64,000 bases of DNA from Papaver somniferum. Lineage: Eukaryota > Streptophyta > Magnoliopsida > Ranunculales > Papaveraceae. Made by a program: the position numbers and the translations under genes. The stretch is taken from positions 162,828,542 to 162,892,541 of the forward strand of contig NC_039367.1 in NCBI RefSeq assembly GCF_003573695.1, in the 5' to 3' direction. This document shows, one piece after another, positions 32,915 to 43,369 of this stretch. The notes beneath the pieces are model-generated. The model saw only the letters and a list, made by a program, of their open reading frames with translations, had not been told where the DNA came from and made no database searches. Numbering within the stretch: the first letter of the stretch is position 1; the number at the start of each line of letters is the position of its first letter.

Positions 32915-33692
32915 CAACGATGCTGCTCATGTTATAGAATAGTTGAGACAAAAAAATTTAAAAAAGAATTCAACATTGAAGGAAAAAGGTTAAAATCTAG
33001 CTGTTAATGTATTTAGCTAAAATGATCAAACAACTCATCACTTAAACTCAAAAATAAATAAATTAGCATTAACTTTTTCGACTATACTGTCAACAACTTA
33101 CGTAAAATCCGGTCCATCCCACACTACATAGAGTAGATATCTCAGGTAGTACTTGTCAAAATATCTAACAAATTGTGCAAGCGATTTTGATGAAGAAGGT
33201 CATGGCCGTACAACCCTATCATACCGATGATGCTTGCACGCGAATAAGTTTGTCAAAGAAATGTTTCGTACGCACACACGTGGTGCCGTAAATAGGTTTT
33301 CAGCTCCAAACATTGAGTTTCCCCCATAACTAATGGAGTCGAAGTTTGTGTGAAATCTTAAGTGATGCCGTTAAAAAGGATTGATTTGTACCCAGTTATT
33401 ACTTATTAGTACCTGTTATCGAATGACCAGTGTATGTTAGGTGTGCTCTATTTATCACACAAATTCTAACTTATTTTAGCTTATTGTTTTTTGTTTTTGT
33501 TTTTATATGAAGCTCGCGGGGTTATGAAGATTATAACTACTTATACTATGCATCAACACTTTTACTATGCATCAACAAAGGGTCTTAAAATGAGTTTTTA
33601 TCTTGCTACATGGTGCACCTAAGCAGTTGGGACGGAGATATTAGAGGAAACCTTTTTCTTTTTGATCCGCAAAAATATATAGAATAAGGAAA
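32915..33692. other. unassigned AT-rich DNA
   Basis: No gene or element ends recognised. Confidence 0.45.
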
Positions 33693-33700
33693 GCCATCAG

Positions 33701-34192
33701 TAGTGGTGTAAAACGTGCTAGCACATCCTAGCAAATCCCATTAAGAGGCGATCACGCCGTGCTATGTGTAGTGTTAGTATTGTGCCAGAAATGAAGGCGT
33801 GTTTGAGAGCGTGTCATGTCGTGATGTGTTGTGCCTGACACATTTATTTTATATTTTTCAAAATAAATATTTTCAATATATTTTATATACTATATGTGTT
33901 TTTATTGAATAATTCTACACAACGAAGATAGAATAAACACTCTTCTGCGAAATATACAAAAAAATGTGTTGTATTGTATGGTATTGTGCAGTATTTTATA
34001 CATATTATGACGTGCTTTGTTAGCGTGCTGTGCTGTGCCACGTGCTTATCTATGCCACATGTTGTGTTGTGCGAGTGTGCCTGTTATCTTAACACAACAC
34101 AATACATTAAGCTAACATGTTGTGCAGTGTTGGGCTAATTCACGTGTTGTGTTGGGATGTGCCCGTGCTGGCCGGCCCAATTTACACCTCTG
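33701..34192. mobile_element. non-autonomous hAT-like element, 492 bp
   Basis: Flanked by gccatcag (33693-33700) and gccatcaa (34193-34200), an 8-bp target duplication with one mismatch, as hAT elements make. The left end is tagtggtgtaaaacg. The right end, reverse complemented, is cagaggtgtaaattg: short imperfect inverted repeats sharing GGTGTAAA. The interior has many GTGTTGTGC or ACAACAC motifs (about 33790-34170) near both ends, like subterminal repeats. No transposase. Confidence 0.72.
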
Positions 34193-34204
34193 GCCATCAA
34201 TAAT

Positions 34205-34560
34205 GGCTAAAGAATACTAGGATATAAGACCGAAAGGAACTCCAAACACCCCAAAGGAAAACAGTTCACCGGAAACTAAATGTTGTCCCAATTTACGACA
34301 ATTTAATCTGAAAACCCTGGACATTTTTTTCATTGATACACAGGTAGAAAGCTTGCAACTTGACTTGAATGATGGATTTCTCTACAGTAGCCATTTTGTA
34401 GTTAAAAGTGATACCATTGAGAGCTTTCCATACTGTCCAAGCTATAGCTGCTGAAATTCTAGCCCAAAAGCGATATCATTGCCAGCTTTCCATACTGTCC
34501 CAGCTATATTAGAGAAAACTTTAAATACCAAATGTGGATCCAAAAGACAAAAGCATTTAA
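34205..34560 (-). mobile_element. LINE 3' fragment, minus strand
   Basis: On the minus strand, 34460-34320 reads RISAAIAWTVWKALNGITFN and MATVEKSIIQVKLQAFYLCI, the post-zf-RVT segment of plant LINEs. The segment agctttccatactgtcc occurs twice (34422-34438 and 34484-34500), a local duplication of about 60 bp. The 3' end is uncertain. Confidence 0.55.
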
Positions 34561-36379
34561 ACTCGGATGATGTGGTTTATCAAATCGACCGGCTAACCAA
34601 TGATTTTAAGTTAGAGATTTCATTATATTGGTGAATGAGACTAAATCAATATCAAACAAGACACCTTAGATGTTTCTAATCTACTTGAGTATGATCAAGA
34701 TAGTTGGATACTGAAACCAAACACAGTAAAGTTTGAAACTTCACGAGAGATAGATCTTCATTTTTCCCCTTTTCATGATTGAAGAAGACACACAATTAAA
34801 TCAAATTTAATCTCAATAAACAGATCTTAATTATTCCTTTTTCTTCTATATATTGGCAACAAACGTACATTATGACTCACTACTGTTAAGGCCAAGACGT
34901 TTAAATCATCATTATTCTTAAATTTTTCTGGTTCTGAAATTGTCTTGCTTGGATATGAGCCTAAACCCTATTATTTCTTCCACCTTACTAGCTTCGGAAA
35001 CGGTCAAATGTGAAGAAATTTAAAATCAGTTTCAAATATGTCATGGAAAAGAGGAAGGAGATTGCATAGTAGTTCATGATGCTTTGTAGTGGGCTTTTCA
35101 ACTGAAGTGCAAAAGTTTCAACCTGCTTGCATAGATCATCACTTGACTAGCACTCTTAAGGGAGGGACAAAGAAAACTAGTTGTGAAACCAACCCTGTTG
35201 TAGATCAGCTTATTTTGAAAATTAATCTTTTGAGAAAGTAATATGTAAGGTTTTGCATATCTCTATTACTTTAATATATACTCATATACAACTATCTCTT
35301 AGTCGAAATACTAGACCAATGCTGAACTGCAAGGCTCTTCTGTCACTTGCAATCTTTCTACGCTCTAAAGTCCAAACCTTAATGAATTTTCTTCGTGTAA
35401 ATTTTTATATCCCAGTTTTTTTTAATCTTGAAAATTTGACAATTTTTTTTTTTTGAAAATTCATAGCACATGAACTAGGCAACCTAGTGTCGGTTGTGTT
35501 GCTAGAACTTGTCAAACAAACTGCGGAAGAATTTTATTAAAGAGGATTACGGTCATACGTACCCCATGCTTGGGATTTGGGAAGAAATTTGTTGATGAAA
35601 TGTTTAATACACTAAGTGTGATAAACTGGTTTTATACAGAATAGTTGGAATACCGTAAGGATAGTTGAGATTAACTCATCTAATCATGTAAGACGGTTAA
35701 ACTTAGAATCCGTGATGAAACTGAAGTGATCCCTGGCTTCACTGTTTCACCTTGTTCCATTGCTATTTCCCCTGGTCTGTTAGTTGGAAGCTGAGGGTTC
35801 AATTGGTCATGAAGGGGTTAATGGCGGCCTGATTTGCTCATCCTCATTCTAAATCATCCATGTTTTCTTGGGTTATTTGTTCATTGGGTTTCTATGGCAG
35901 AGATTGATCCATCTCTGGGTTTCTTGGTTGATGTATTTTGGTTGAGATGTGTTAGAATACGGGCATCCTGTTGATATTATTAGTCCCACATTGTTGGGCA
36001 ATCTAAGATCCTGCGGTTATAGATCCATCTCCTGTTCATCATTTCCATTAGGTTCGGTTAGTTTGGCAAAGTTTTTCACATAATTTCTAGCCGAACTTCT
36101 CTCTGCAACTTCCATTTTCAACTCATTTGATGGTTAATACTCATTTTTCAATCGAACGAGAAACATCGAGGAAAGAGAGAAGAAGAAGAGAACAATTTTT
36201 TTTTTCAAAACTAAAAAATTTCGATTCCCCACTGTTTTTGTTTTCGATTTTGATTTTGATTTTTGGTTAATAGATTCATTTAGATTAGATATATATGATT
36301 AGATTTATATAGTTATTAGGTTAGTTTTAATTTAAATTAAAGTAAAGAGTAAATGTGTATTTACCTAAATTTAGAACAC
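34561..36379. other. unassigned DNA, no gene recognised
   Basis: No sustained coding frame or paired repeat ends found. A T run at 35442-35453 and a purine-rich GAAGAAGAAGAG stretch near 36180 followed by a T run are simple-sequence features. The part near 36100-36330 is leader-like, but no exon follows. Confidence 0.4.
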
Positions 36380-36780
36380 CCCTTATAAGAGGTTGGCCTA
36401 ATAAAACCATCGGAAAATGGGTCATTTGCCCAAAAAAATTTAAAACATGGTTCAAATGGACGAGTAAAAATTATTATGGATGAAATGGACAAAAAAGAAA
36501 TAGCAAGGATGAAACTGGATTCATCGCGGCTTAAACTTAAAAAATAACAAGGTTGAAACTGGATGCATCCTGATATAAATTAAAAATAAGAAAAAATATT
36601 TGAAAATAGGTAGGATGAAACTGGTTACATCCTGGCTATTTTTAATTTTTGTCCATTTAAACAGTATCAAAATGTACAAATCTTTTTCACCCAAAATTTT
36701 TTGATTTTGGTCTTTTTAAACAATTTTGTGTAAAACCATGGTCCCAAAAAATCATGGTCCCTAAAAAATGGTTCTTCTTT
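36380..36780. repeat. repeat block with three palindromic GATGAAACTGG..CATC motifs
   Basis: Between 36508 and 36640 the motif ggatgaaactggNtNcatcc occurs three times, with changes, each a short hairpin-capable GGATG...CATCC. The flanks (gtcatttgcccaaaaaaatt on the left, ttttgggtgaaaaag when the right is reverse complemented) show weak inverted similarity. This may be a MITE-like unit, but ends and target duplication are not clear. Confidence 0.4.
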
Positions 36781-38040
36781 TTCTTTGCAATGTAATTTTT
36801 ATCTTTTACATTAGCTTATCCAGGCTTTTTACACTCTCAAAGTAAGAACCATTCCTTTGGGGTCTCTACTTTGTACTTACTATTTCCATTATTAAAATCA
36901 CTTCTTTAAAAAAAAAGAGCTTAAAATTAAACAGCACATACAAGTTTAATTATATGGAAGTTGTTACTTAGCATATCATATTACGGAAAAGATATACCAA
37001 GTAACAATAATTTTATTTGGGATCTTTTAGAAGGACCAAAGTTAACTCAGCAAAAACTTGATTGCAAGTCTTAACAAATTAAAAAAAAAAAAAAAGCAAC
37101 AGAAAACTAAAATATTCTTGAGGCTTTTCCTACGCTATTCTTTTTTCTTTCCACACGTAATGACCTGAAATATGCCATCTTTCTCTTTCCAAGTGCTGAT
37201 TCTTTCCTACTTGTTCTCTTAAAGGTGAGATTATACTTGAATGTAGATAATCTCATTTTTCTCCCGAACATATTAGCTGAGTTATTATTTTCTGATTTTA
37301 CTCCAACATCTGAAGACTCTTTTTACTTATACCAAAGAAACTTTGAAATCATATTGGAACACTGAAATCATATTGATTGTATAAGCTATTTGCTCCTGCA
37401 AACCTAATAAGAGTGCATTTATAACACAAATCATCCATTATTTTGTTACATGGTACATGCCACAAGGAAATAATTAAAGCATGAGGGTTGATCTTAAGTG
37501 GATAGGCGTGACACGCATGTTTTCACTTATCCCATGAGAGAGACCTATGACCGGACGACCCCTCACACCACAAATGCCGAACTCCCAGCTGCTGAAATAA
37601 GTTAGAACGGCAACGGTAATGGTCGTTTCAATGCAATGCAGTGGAAAGTTAGATCAATCTAAATGAAAATTAAGACGTCAAAATTATGTACAGATGCTCT
37701 ATCATTTCAAACTCGGGGCATCAATTATCTAAGATATACGTTTACTTTTGTATTGCATTAGCAAAAGAGGGTTTTATTACGGATGATACTTCCTTTCTCT
37801 TACATTTTAGATTCTATTTTGCAGTTATGATGTTGGAGAAAAATTTATTTGCTGGTAAGTAGGCGTTTCGAAGAGGTCAGCTTCACTCTTGTGGAGTCGC
37901 TAAAACATAATCAGGTTTCTCCAATAATCACAAACATATATTTTCAGGTCACGCATCATCATATCTAAAGAAACTTCCATCCCCTTTGTAATATACAACT
38001 GCATAACACTTAGAGAGGGCCATACTAAACCTGAAACAAA
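36781..38040. other. unassigned DNA with an A-rich tract
   Basis: No gene seen. An A run near 37081-37095 could be a LINE or SINE tail, but no coding match was found before it. Confidence 0.4.
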
Positions 38041-38510
38041 ATAGCTTCATTCAATAAAATTCTAACAGATAAACAAGCAGCAACACTACTTCTTCCGTAA
38101 TAAAATAAAGAGTTCATTCTAACAAATGAAGCCTTAACAGAATGACTTCATTCATTAACATCCTAATAGATAAACACAAATGCAGCATCAGTACTTCTTC
38201 CTTGACAAAAGAAAGAGTTCATTCTTGGAATGAAGCCGTCACAGAATAGCACTAGTAGCTTCTTCCTTAACAAAATATAGAGTTCATTCTAACAAATGAC
38301 ACCTTAACAGAATGACTTCATTTATTAACATCCTAAAAAGATAAACAAAAGCAGCAACCGTACTCATTCTTGGAAAGAGCCGTAACAACAAAATGACTTA
38401 ATTCGTTAACATCCTAACACATAAACAAGCAGCAACACTACTTCTTCCTTAACAAAATAAAGAGTTCATTTTAACAAATGAAGCCTTAACAGGATGACTT
38501 CATTCATTGC
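38041..38510. repeat. degenerate tandem repeat, about 4-5 units of roughly 100 bp
   Basis: Units share cttcattcattaacatccta, gataaacaagcagcaacac, tacttcttccttaacaaaat and agagttcattctaacaaatg followed by aagccttaacagaatga. Units differ by small deletions and a cattcttgga variant. No coding potential. Confidence 0.75.
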
Positions 38511-39235
38511 TCTTAAAATTCAAAAAAACAAACTAATCAACAAAAATACTTAGCTCATCTATAGAATTACTTCAAATAAAAATAAAATAAGAGAAACGAT
38601 TAGCGTGAAAACTCACCAGGAACAAGAAGAATTCAAATCAAACTCCAAAAAAACTCCAATCTCCGAATCTGTAATTCCCAAAAATCAACTACAATCGAAT
38701 CAATCTTCAAAAACCTCGAACCAATCTTTAAAAATCCTCGAATCGATCTCTAAAGGCCTCGAATCTTCAAAAGATCTGTAATTCCAAATCAAACTCCGTA
38801 ATCAAATGAATCTTCATAACCAAGTTAATATGCTACAAATCGAATCAATCTTGGTATCAAACACAAAATCGAGGAAGATTTTGTAAACCCTAGAAAATAA
38901 TTTATGCAGTAAGAGAAGAAAGTTGACAGATCGGAGTAAGAGAGAGAAACTGATTCTTGTTGTTTCCTGGTTATATACATCGGTGAAAGGACTAAATAAG
39001 AAAATTATAAGACCAAACCATAAATAAATTTAGCATGTGCAGAGGTATTTTAGTAAAGAAAAAATAATATTTTTGTGTGGGTGGACAAAACCCTAGGACC
39101 AAGCGTTAATTTGCAGGACCAAACTATAATTTATATTTTCAAAAAGGACCAAACAGAAAGTTGACTGAGTCAGCTGGACCAAACTCATCCTAATATATTA
39201 TTCCTAGGACCTATTGGTATTTCCTACTTGTATTT
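38511..39235. other. leader-like region, possibly of a minus-strand transcript
   Basis: 38610-38890 is rich in aatcttcaaa and cgaatc motifs, and on the minus strand is GATT/TTCGAGG-rich. 38960-39200 has several aggaccaaac motifs. No exon recognised on either strand. Confidence 0.3.
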
Positions 39236-39375
39236 ATTCAAAACTTAATTAAGGGAAAAAAAGTCTATGGACCTTCTGTTGGAAAGGCCCATAACATTAT
39301 TCTCAAATTCACTGTTTATTGACTGGGTAAATGCGGAAAAAAATCTGTCATTGGAAAGGCCCATAATATTATTAC
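39236..39375. repeat. dispersed repeat related to 8586-8760
   Basis: Carries ctatggaccttctgttggaa, ggcccataac and tattgactgggtaaatgcgg, closely matching the block upstream of gene C. A further similar piece, gtgtgccaacttattattta near 39640, mirrors the copy 1 sequence near 8766. Here it lies upstream of the gene D leader. Confidence 0.6.
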
Positions 39376-39821
39376 AAAAACATGAAGGAAGATACGAAAA
39401 ATAAGAAATCTGTTTTTAACAAACTTACCCTTATATTTTGATATTATTACGACAAACTGCCTTTAGGATAAAACGTTGGTCTCTTTTACCCCTATGTCTG
39501 TTAACATTTACGTCAGTTTCAATGAGAATTAGAATCACGGAAGGGCAGCACAGTCACTTCATTGTCGATTGAAAATTTTGGTCACACACCAAAAAGGCAT
39601 CTTTTCCTTATATTAGTATAAGATAGGCGACTACTCTGTGTGCCAACTTATTATTTAGAAACGGAGGAAACCACCGAGGCCATAGAGGAACTCACCACCA
39701 CCCTCCACCTCCACCTTCTTTAGTTCCATCCTCTTTTACTGTCACCACCACCACCACCCTCTTCTTCATTTCTTCCTTTCTCTTCGTTTCTTCTACCCTG
39801 TAACCCTAGGTTTACTGTTTT
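39376..39821 (+). other. upstream region of gene D leader
   Basis: Contains ccaccaccaccaccctcttc (39743-39762) and CT-rich stretches with taaccctagg, typical of plant 5' leaders. No coding frame. Confidence 0.4.
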
Positions 39822-40500
39822 GAATTGACCTTCTAACCTGCAACCCTACACACCAATTGGGTAAACTTTCTTCTCCTTTCAATTAAACCTTCAATTTTGA
39901 GTCTTGTAACTTCGACTATAGCTTCGATTGTATTATCTGCCAATTTCGGTTTTAAATTCACACTGAAACATTTCAATTGTCATTTTTTTGATTTGATTGA
40001 TATGTAGATGAATCAACGTCGAAGCCCAAGACTTAGAGATTGGAATTGATCTTCTAACCTGCAACCCTAAATACCTGGGTAGAAAGTTCTTCTCCTTTCT
40101 TCTCACAATTAAACATTCAATTTTGGTTTTCTAATGGTTTCAGTTATAATTTCAATGTTATTATCTTCCCAATTTCAATTTTAAATTCACATAGAAAGGT
40201 AATTTAAGTTTTACTAAGCAACAAATTTATAGCCAAGTAACATCAATTATAACTTTTTAATTTGATTTTGTAGATGGATCAACGTCGATGCACAGGATTT
40301 GGTGCTTTGAATTGATTTCTAACCTCCAACCCTAAATACAAAATTCGGTAAAAAGTTCTTCTCCTTTCTTCTCAAAATTAAACCTTCAATTTTATAGTTT
40401 TGTAATAATGGCTAAGTAACTTCAGTTATAAATTCAATGTTATTATCCTCCCAGTTTCGGTGTTTCAAATAACACTGTCCAAATATCCCATTTTCTACTT
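39822..40500 (+). repeat. triplicated gene D leader with short reading frames
   Basis: Three related units begin at 39822, 40043 and 40309 with gaattgacct or similar, then ctaacctgcaaccctaaata, ttcttctcctttcttctcac and caattaaaccttcaatttt. Units 1 and 2 end in an acceptor-like TGTAG directly before an ATG: 40008-40049 encodes MNQRRSPRLRDWN, and 40276-40314 encodes MDQRRCTGFGALN. This looks like repeated duplication of a leader exon plus the start of an intron. Confidence 0.6.
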
Positions 40501-40513
40501 TGAAATGACCATA

Positions 40514-40518
40514 CTTAA
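40514..40518. other. target-site duplication CTTAA, left
   Basis: cttaa directly before the LTR element, repeated exactly at 42884-42888. Confidence 0.88.
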
Positions 40519-40962
40519 TGATATGGCACAACCGGAAACTCCAATCCACTCCTAATAGTGATGATAGAAACTCCAATCCAAGAGTAAAAACTCTAATCCA
40601 AGAGTATGATGATAAGGAGAATCCACTCCTAATAGTGATGATAGAAACTCCAATCCAAGAGTAAAAACTCTAATCCAAGAGTTAAAAGAGACAAATAATG
40701 GTTCTTAACCAAACAAACTTTAACAATTTCAAATATCAATAATAGCGAGCTCGCAAGCTACCTGGGAATGACAAGAACAATGGATACTTATAGCCTAACT
40801 AAACCCTAACAAACCCTTGATTCAAAAGAAATTCAATACGTGTGAAGTTTATCCTAACCATCTAACAAAACTATAGCAAATCCTAACAAATGACGTGACT
40901 AAATAGATAATATGGACTAGGTCCAAGGCTCATGATAGAGATTCAATGTACGTCCCGTACCA
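40519..40962 (-). repeat. 3' LTR of the gypsy derivative
   Basis: 444 bp, longer than its partner because of an internal tandem duplication with a 77-bp period (starts at 40544 and 40621, atccactcctaatagtgatg in both). The purine tract agtaggggagcc (minus strand) lies next to it at 40963-40974. Confidence 0.88.
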
Positions 40963-41057
40963 GGCTCCCCTACTGTGGCGAAACTCGCCTCGAGTTTACA
41001 TTGAAAATGGCAAGTTGAAGAGAGAACTTTGGTACTCCCCCTTGAAACACAGCCCGA

Positions 41058-42068
41058 CTACGAATTGTGCATCGGGATAACCAAGTGTTCGCAAGATGAA
41101 CTACGATTCAGGTAAGAGCTTGACTTATGTTCCATATGTAGCTTGGCTTCTTGTTTAGGCTGTATAAACTCCCATAGCAACTTCCGAACACCAGCATAAC
41201 AGCACCCATAAGAAACTGGTTGCATTACAAATGGATCCACATAATCATAGGGAACAGAATAACCAGCATCCATTATCAATGACACATCAGCTGAAACTAA
41301 CACGCCACCCTTGTCAGAAATACCGATCTCTTCCGACTTGGGACCAGCATACAGTCACATGTATTCCCTTGTAAATCCTTACTAACCATTGCCTCATTTT
41401 CTTTGCTTGTCTGCTCTTGCAAGCCCAAGGTATCAACTGTTAGGCACAAAGTCTCCGACTCTACATTTTCATCTCCTTTCAAAGGTCTAAGACTTGGTAC
41501 AAGAATTACTTTCGTCCTTCCCCACATAAATTCATACAAGCCGTTTCGACTTCTACGAACTGCGGCAACATCAAATATCCATGGTTTTCCCAACACGATA
41601 AAACCAATATCCATATCTCGACTGCTTCACAAATGATGGTGTTGGAATAAAACTTACCAAATGAAAAATGTAACCTACAAACTCCAATGCAAGTAATTAC
41701 CATGTTGTCGGCACGTTCAATTTGATCGGGATGTGCGTACCAATCCATTTCCAGTCCCAAGGCCTCTATCATTCTTCTCGACACCAAATTATCAATGCAA
41801 CCTCCATCGACTATGAACCGGCAGACACTCCCATTAATGGTTCCAGAAAACTTAGGCAACCTGCTTTTCTGACCATTTGGATTATAAGCACTCTCCATAT
41901 TGCAGGGTAGCTACTGCATATAGCCCTGATGATTAACCTTAGACGTATAGAATTGAAAACGTCGAGAAAAAGGCTAGCATGTAAATTTACAGACCCAAGG
42001 TGGAAAGGGATTTGGCCGGTGGGTTGAAGTATAGGATTTGACTTAAAAAATAAAGAACTACTAGCCAA
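41058..42068 (-). pseudogene. retropepsin-type protease remnant of the gypsy derivative
   Basis: Minus-strand frame 41898-41506: GTINGSVCRFIVDGGCIDNL followed by VSRRMIEALGL, where FIVDGG is the active-site region of plant gypsy proteases (D-G-G in place of D-S/T-G). After a frameshift, 41614-41297 continues DIGFIVLGKPWIFDVAAVRR and YEFMWGRTKVILVPS, matching the LLGRPW motif of the family. Further frames at 42068-41811 and 41303-41058 are weakly assigned flanks. Non-functional. Confidence 0.75.
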
Positions 42069-42485
42069 ACAAGACCTTCCCCAACTATACGTAACCAGTT
42101 TGATTTCAGAAAATCCAAATCAAAAGGAAACGGAGAAGTTATAAGAGATCTTACCAAACCGTGACGAATTATTTGTATGAGATTTAAGGACGCTTGTGTT
42201 CAACGAAACGATTTTTCTTATTTCTTATCCGAACAGACCTCTTTTCTTTCCCAGTAGTAACAAATTAGGTTTCCTGAAGTATATCAAACATTGAACAGCA
42301 GACCGTGTACGGGATACTCCTGAAACATGATGACAAGATGTACCCGAATCTTCAACTGACTACAACTTTCAAACAAGATCAACGATTTTTTTTTCTTTCA
42401 TTTTTCTTATATAAAAACCTAGATAGCACAGGAATTCTCAACTGATTCTTCTAGGCGACCTCACAGACGATCAGCGCAGGAAAAC

Positions 42486-42499
42486 CTGCTCTGATACCA
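42486..42499 (-). other. primer binding site of the gypsy derivative
   Basis: Minus strand reads TGGTATCAGAGCAG two bases inside the 5' LTR, a perfect initiator methionine tRNA type site. Confidence 0.9.
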
Positions 42500-42501
42500 C
42501 C

Positions 42502-42883
42502 TGAAATGGCATAAGCGGAAGCGGTATGATGACAAGGAGAATTCACTCCTAATGGTGATGATAGAAACTCCAATCCAGGAATAAAGACTCTAATCCAAGA
42601 GTTAAAAGAGATAAATAATGGTTCTTAACCAAACAAACTTTAACAGTTTCAAATATCAATAATAGCGAGCTCGCAAGCTACCTGGGAATGACAAGAACAA
42701 TGGATACTTATAGCCTAACTAAACCCTAACAAACCCTTGATTGAACAGAACTTCACATACGTGTGAAGTTTATCCTAACCATTTAACAGAACTATAGCAA
42801 ATCCTAATAAATGACATGACTAAATAGATAATATGGACTAGGTCCAAGGCTCATGATAGAGATCCAATGTACGTCCCGTATCA
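42502..42883 (-). repeat. 5' LTR of the gypsy derivative
   Basis: 382 bp. Shares with 40519-40962 the blocks aatagcgagctcgcaagcta, cctgggaatgacaagaacaa and ggtccaaggctcatgataga. Followed by cttaa (42884-42888). Confidence 0.88.
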
Positions 42884-43021
42884 CTTAAGTTTTTTACTAT
42901 TTAAGATCTAGAGACTCAATAATGTACCATATGGGAGTTTCCTAAAACGTTGTTACCATTAGACTAATTTTTTTTTTTGAAGCATGGCATTATACAAATC
43001 TTGATACTTTTGGTTGTGCAG

Positions 43022-43222
43022 ACTAATTGTACAAATGGAAAGTCCGGTCGTATCCCGAGAATAGAAGTTCGTCTTCGTATGAAAGTTGAGAATGAGCGGC
43101 AACATCAAAGCGATGTTTGAATAAACAATCTCCGTATTTCAGAAAAGGAAAAACTAGCGGGAATGACTGAAGCCGAAAGACAAGAGCTTCTTCACAAACG
43201 TCACAATGCTTCTCTTATCTAA
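43022..43222 (+). pseudogene. gene D exon remnant, unrecognised
   Basis: After the acceptor TTGTGCAG| the frame reads TNCTNGKSGRIPRIEVRLRM and KVENERQHQSDV, then TGA (43118-43120), then INNLRISEKEKLAGMTEAER and QELLHKRHNASLI with TAA at the end. It is one frame with one stop. The charged, helical MTEAERQELLHKR pattern is protein-like, but I cannot name the family. It lies downstream of the triplicated leader and is separated from it by the LTR element. Confidence 0.4.
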
Positions 43223-43369
43223 GCTGGAACTTGAAACTGCGAAGTTTAAGATAAGGATTGCGTTGGTCTTCTTTGATTTCCTATTATGTAAGATAGAAGT
43301 CAGTTTTGTGCTGTAAATGGAAGTATGCTAAAGTTTAGAGGGATCATTTAGTTTGAAACAACTTTAGAG

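Larger units (their letters stand above)
40519..42883 (-). mobile_element. 2.4-kb non-autonomous Ty3/gypsy derivative with LTRs
   Basis: Minus-strand element: 5' LTR at 42502-42883, primer site at 42486-42499, 3' LTR at 40519-40962. The flanking cttaa on both sides is identical. LTR ends are TGATAC/TGGTAC...CA. The internal region is only about 1.54 kb and holds a broken aspartic protease with a little flanking sequence. Reverse transcriptase, RNase H and integrase are missing. It is thus an internally deleted copy that would need enzymes in trans. It split the gene D leader from its exon. Confidence 0.9.
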
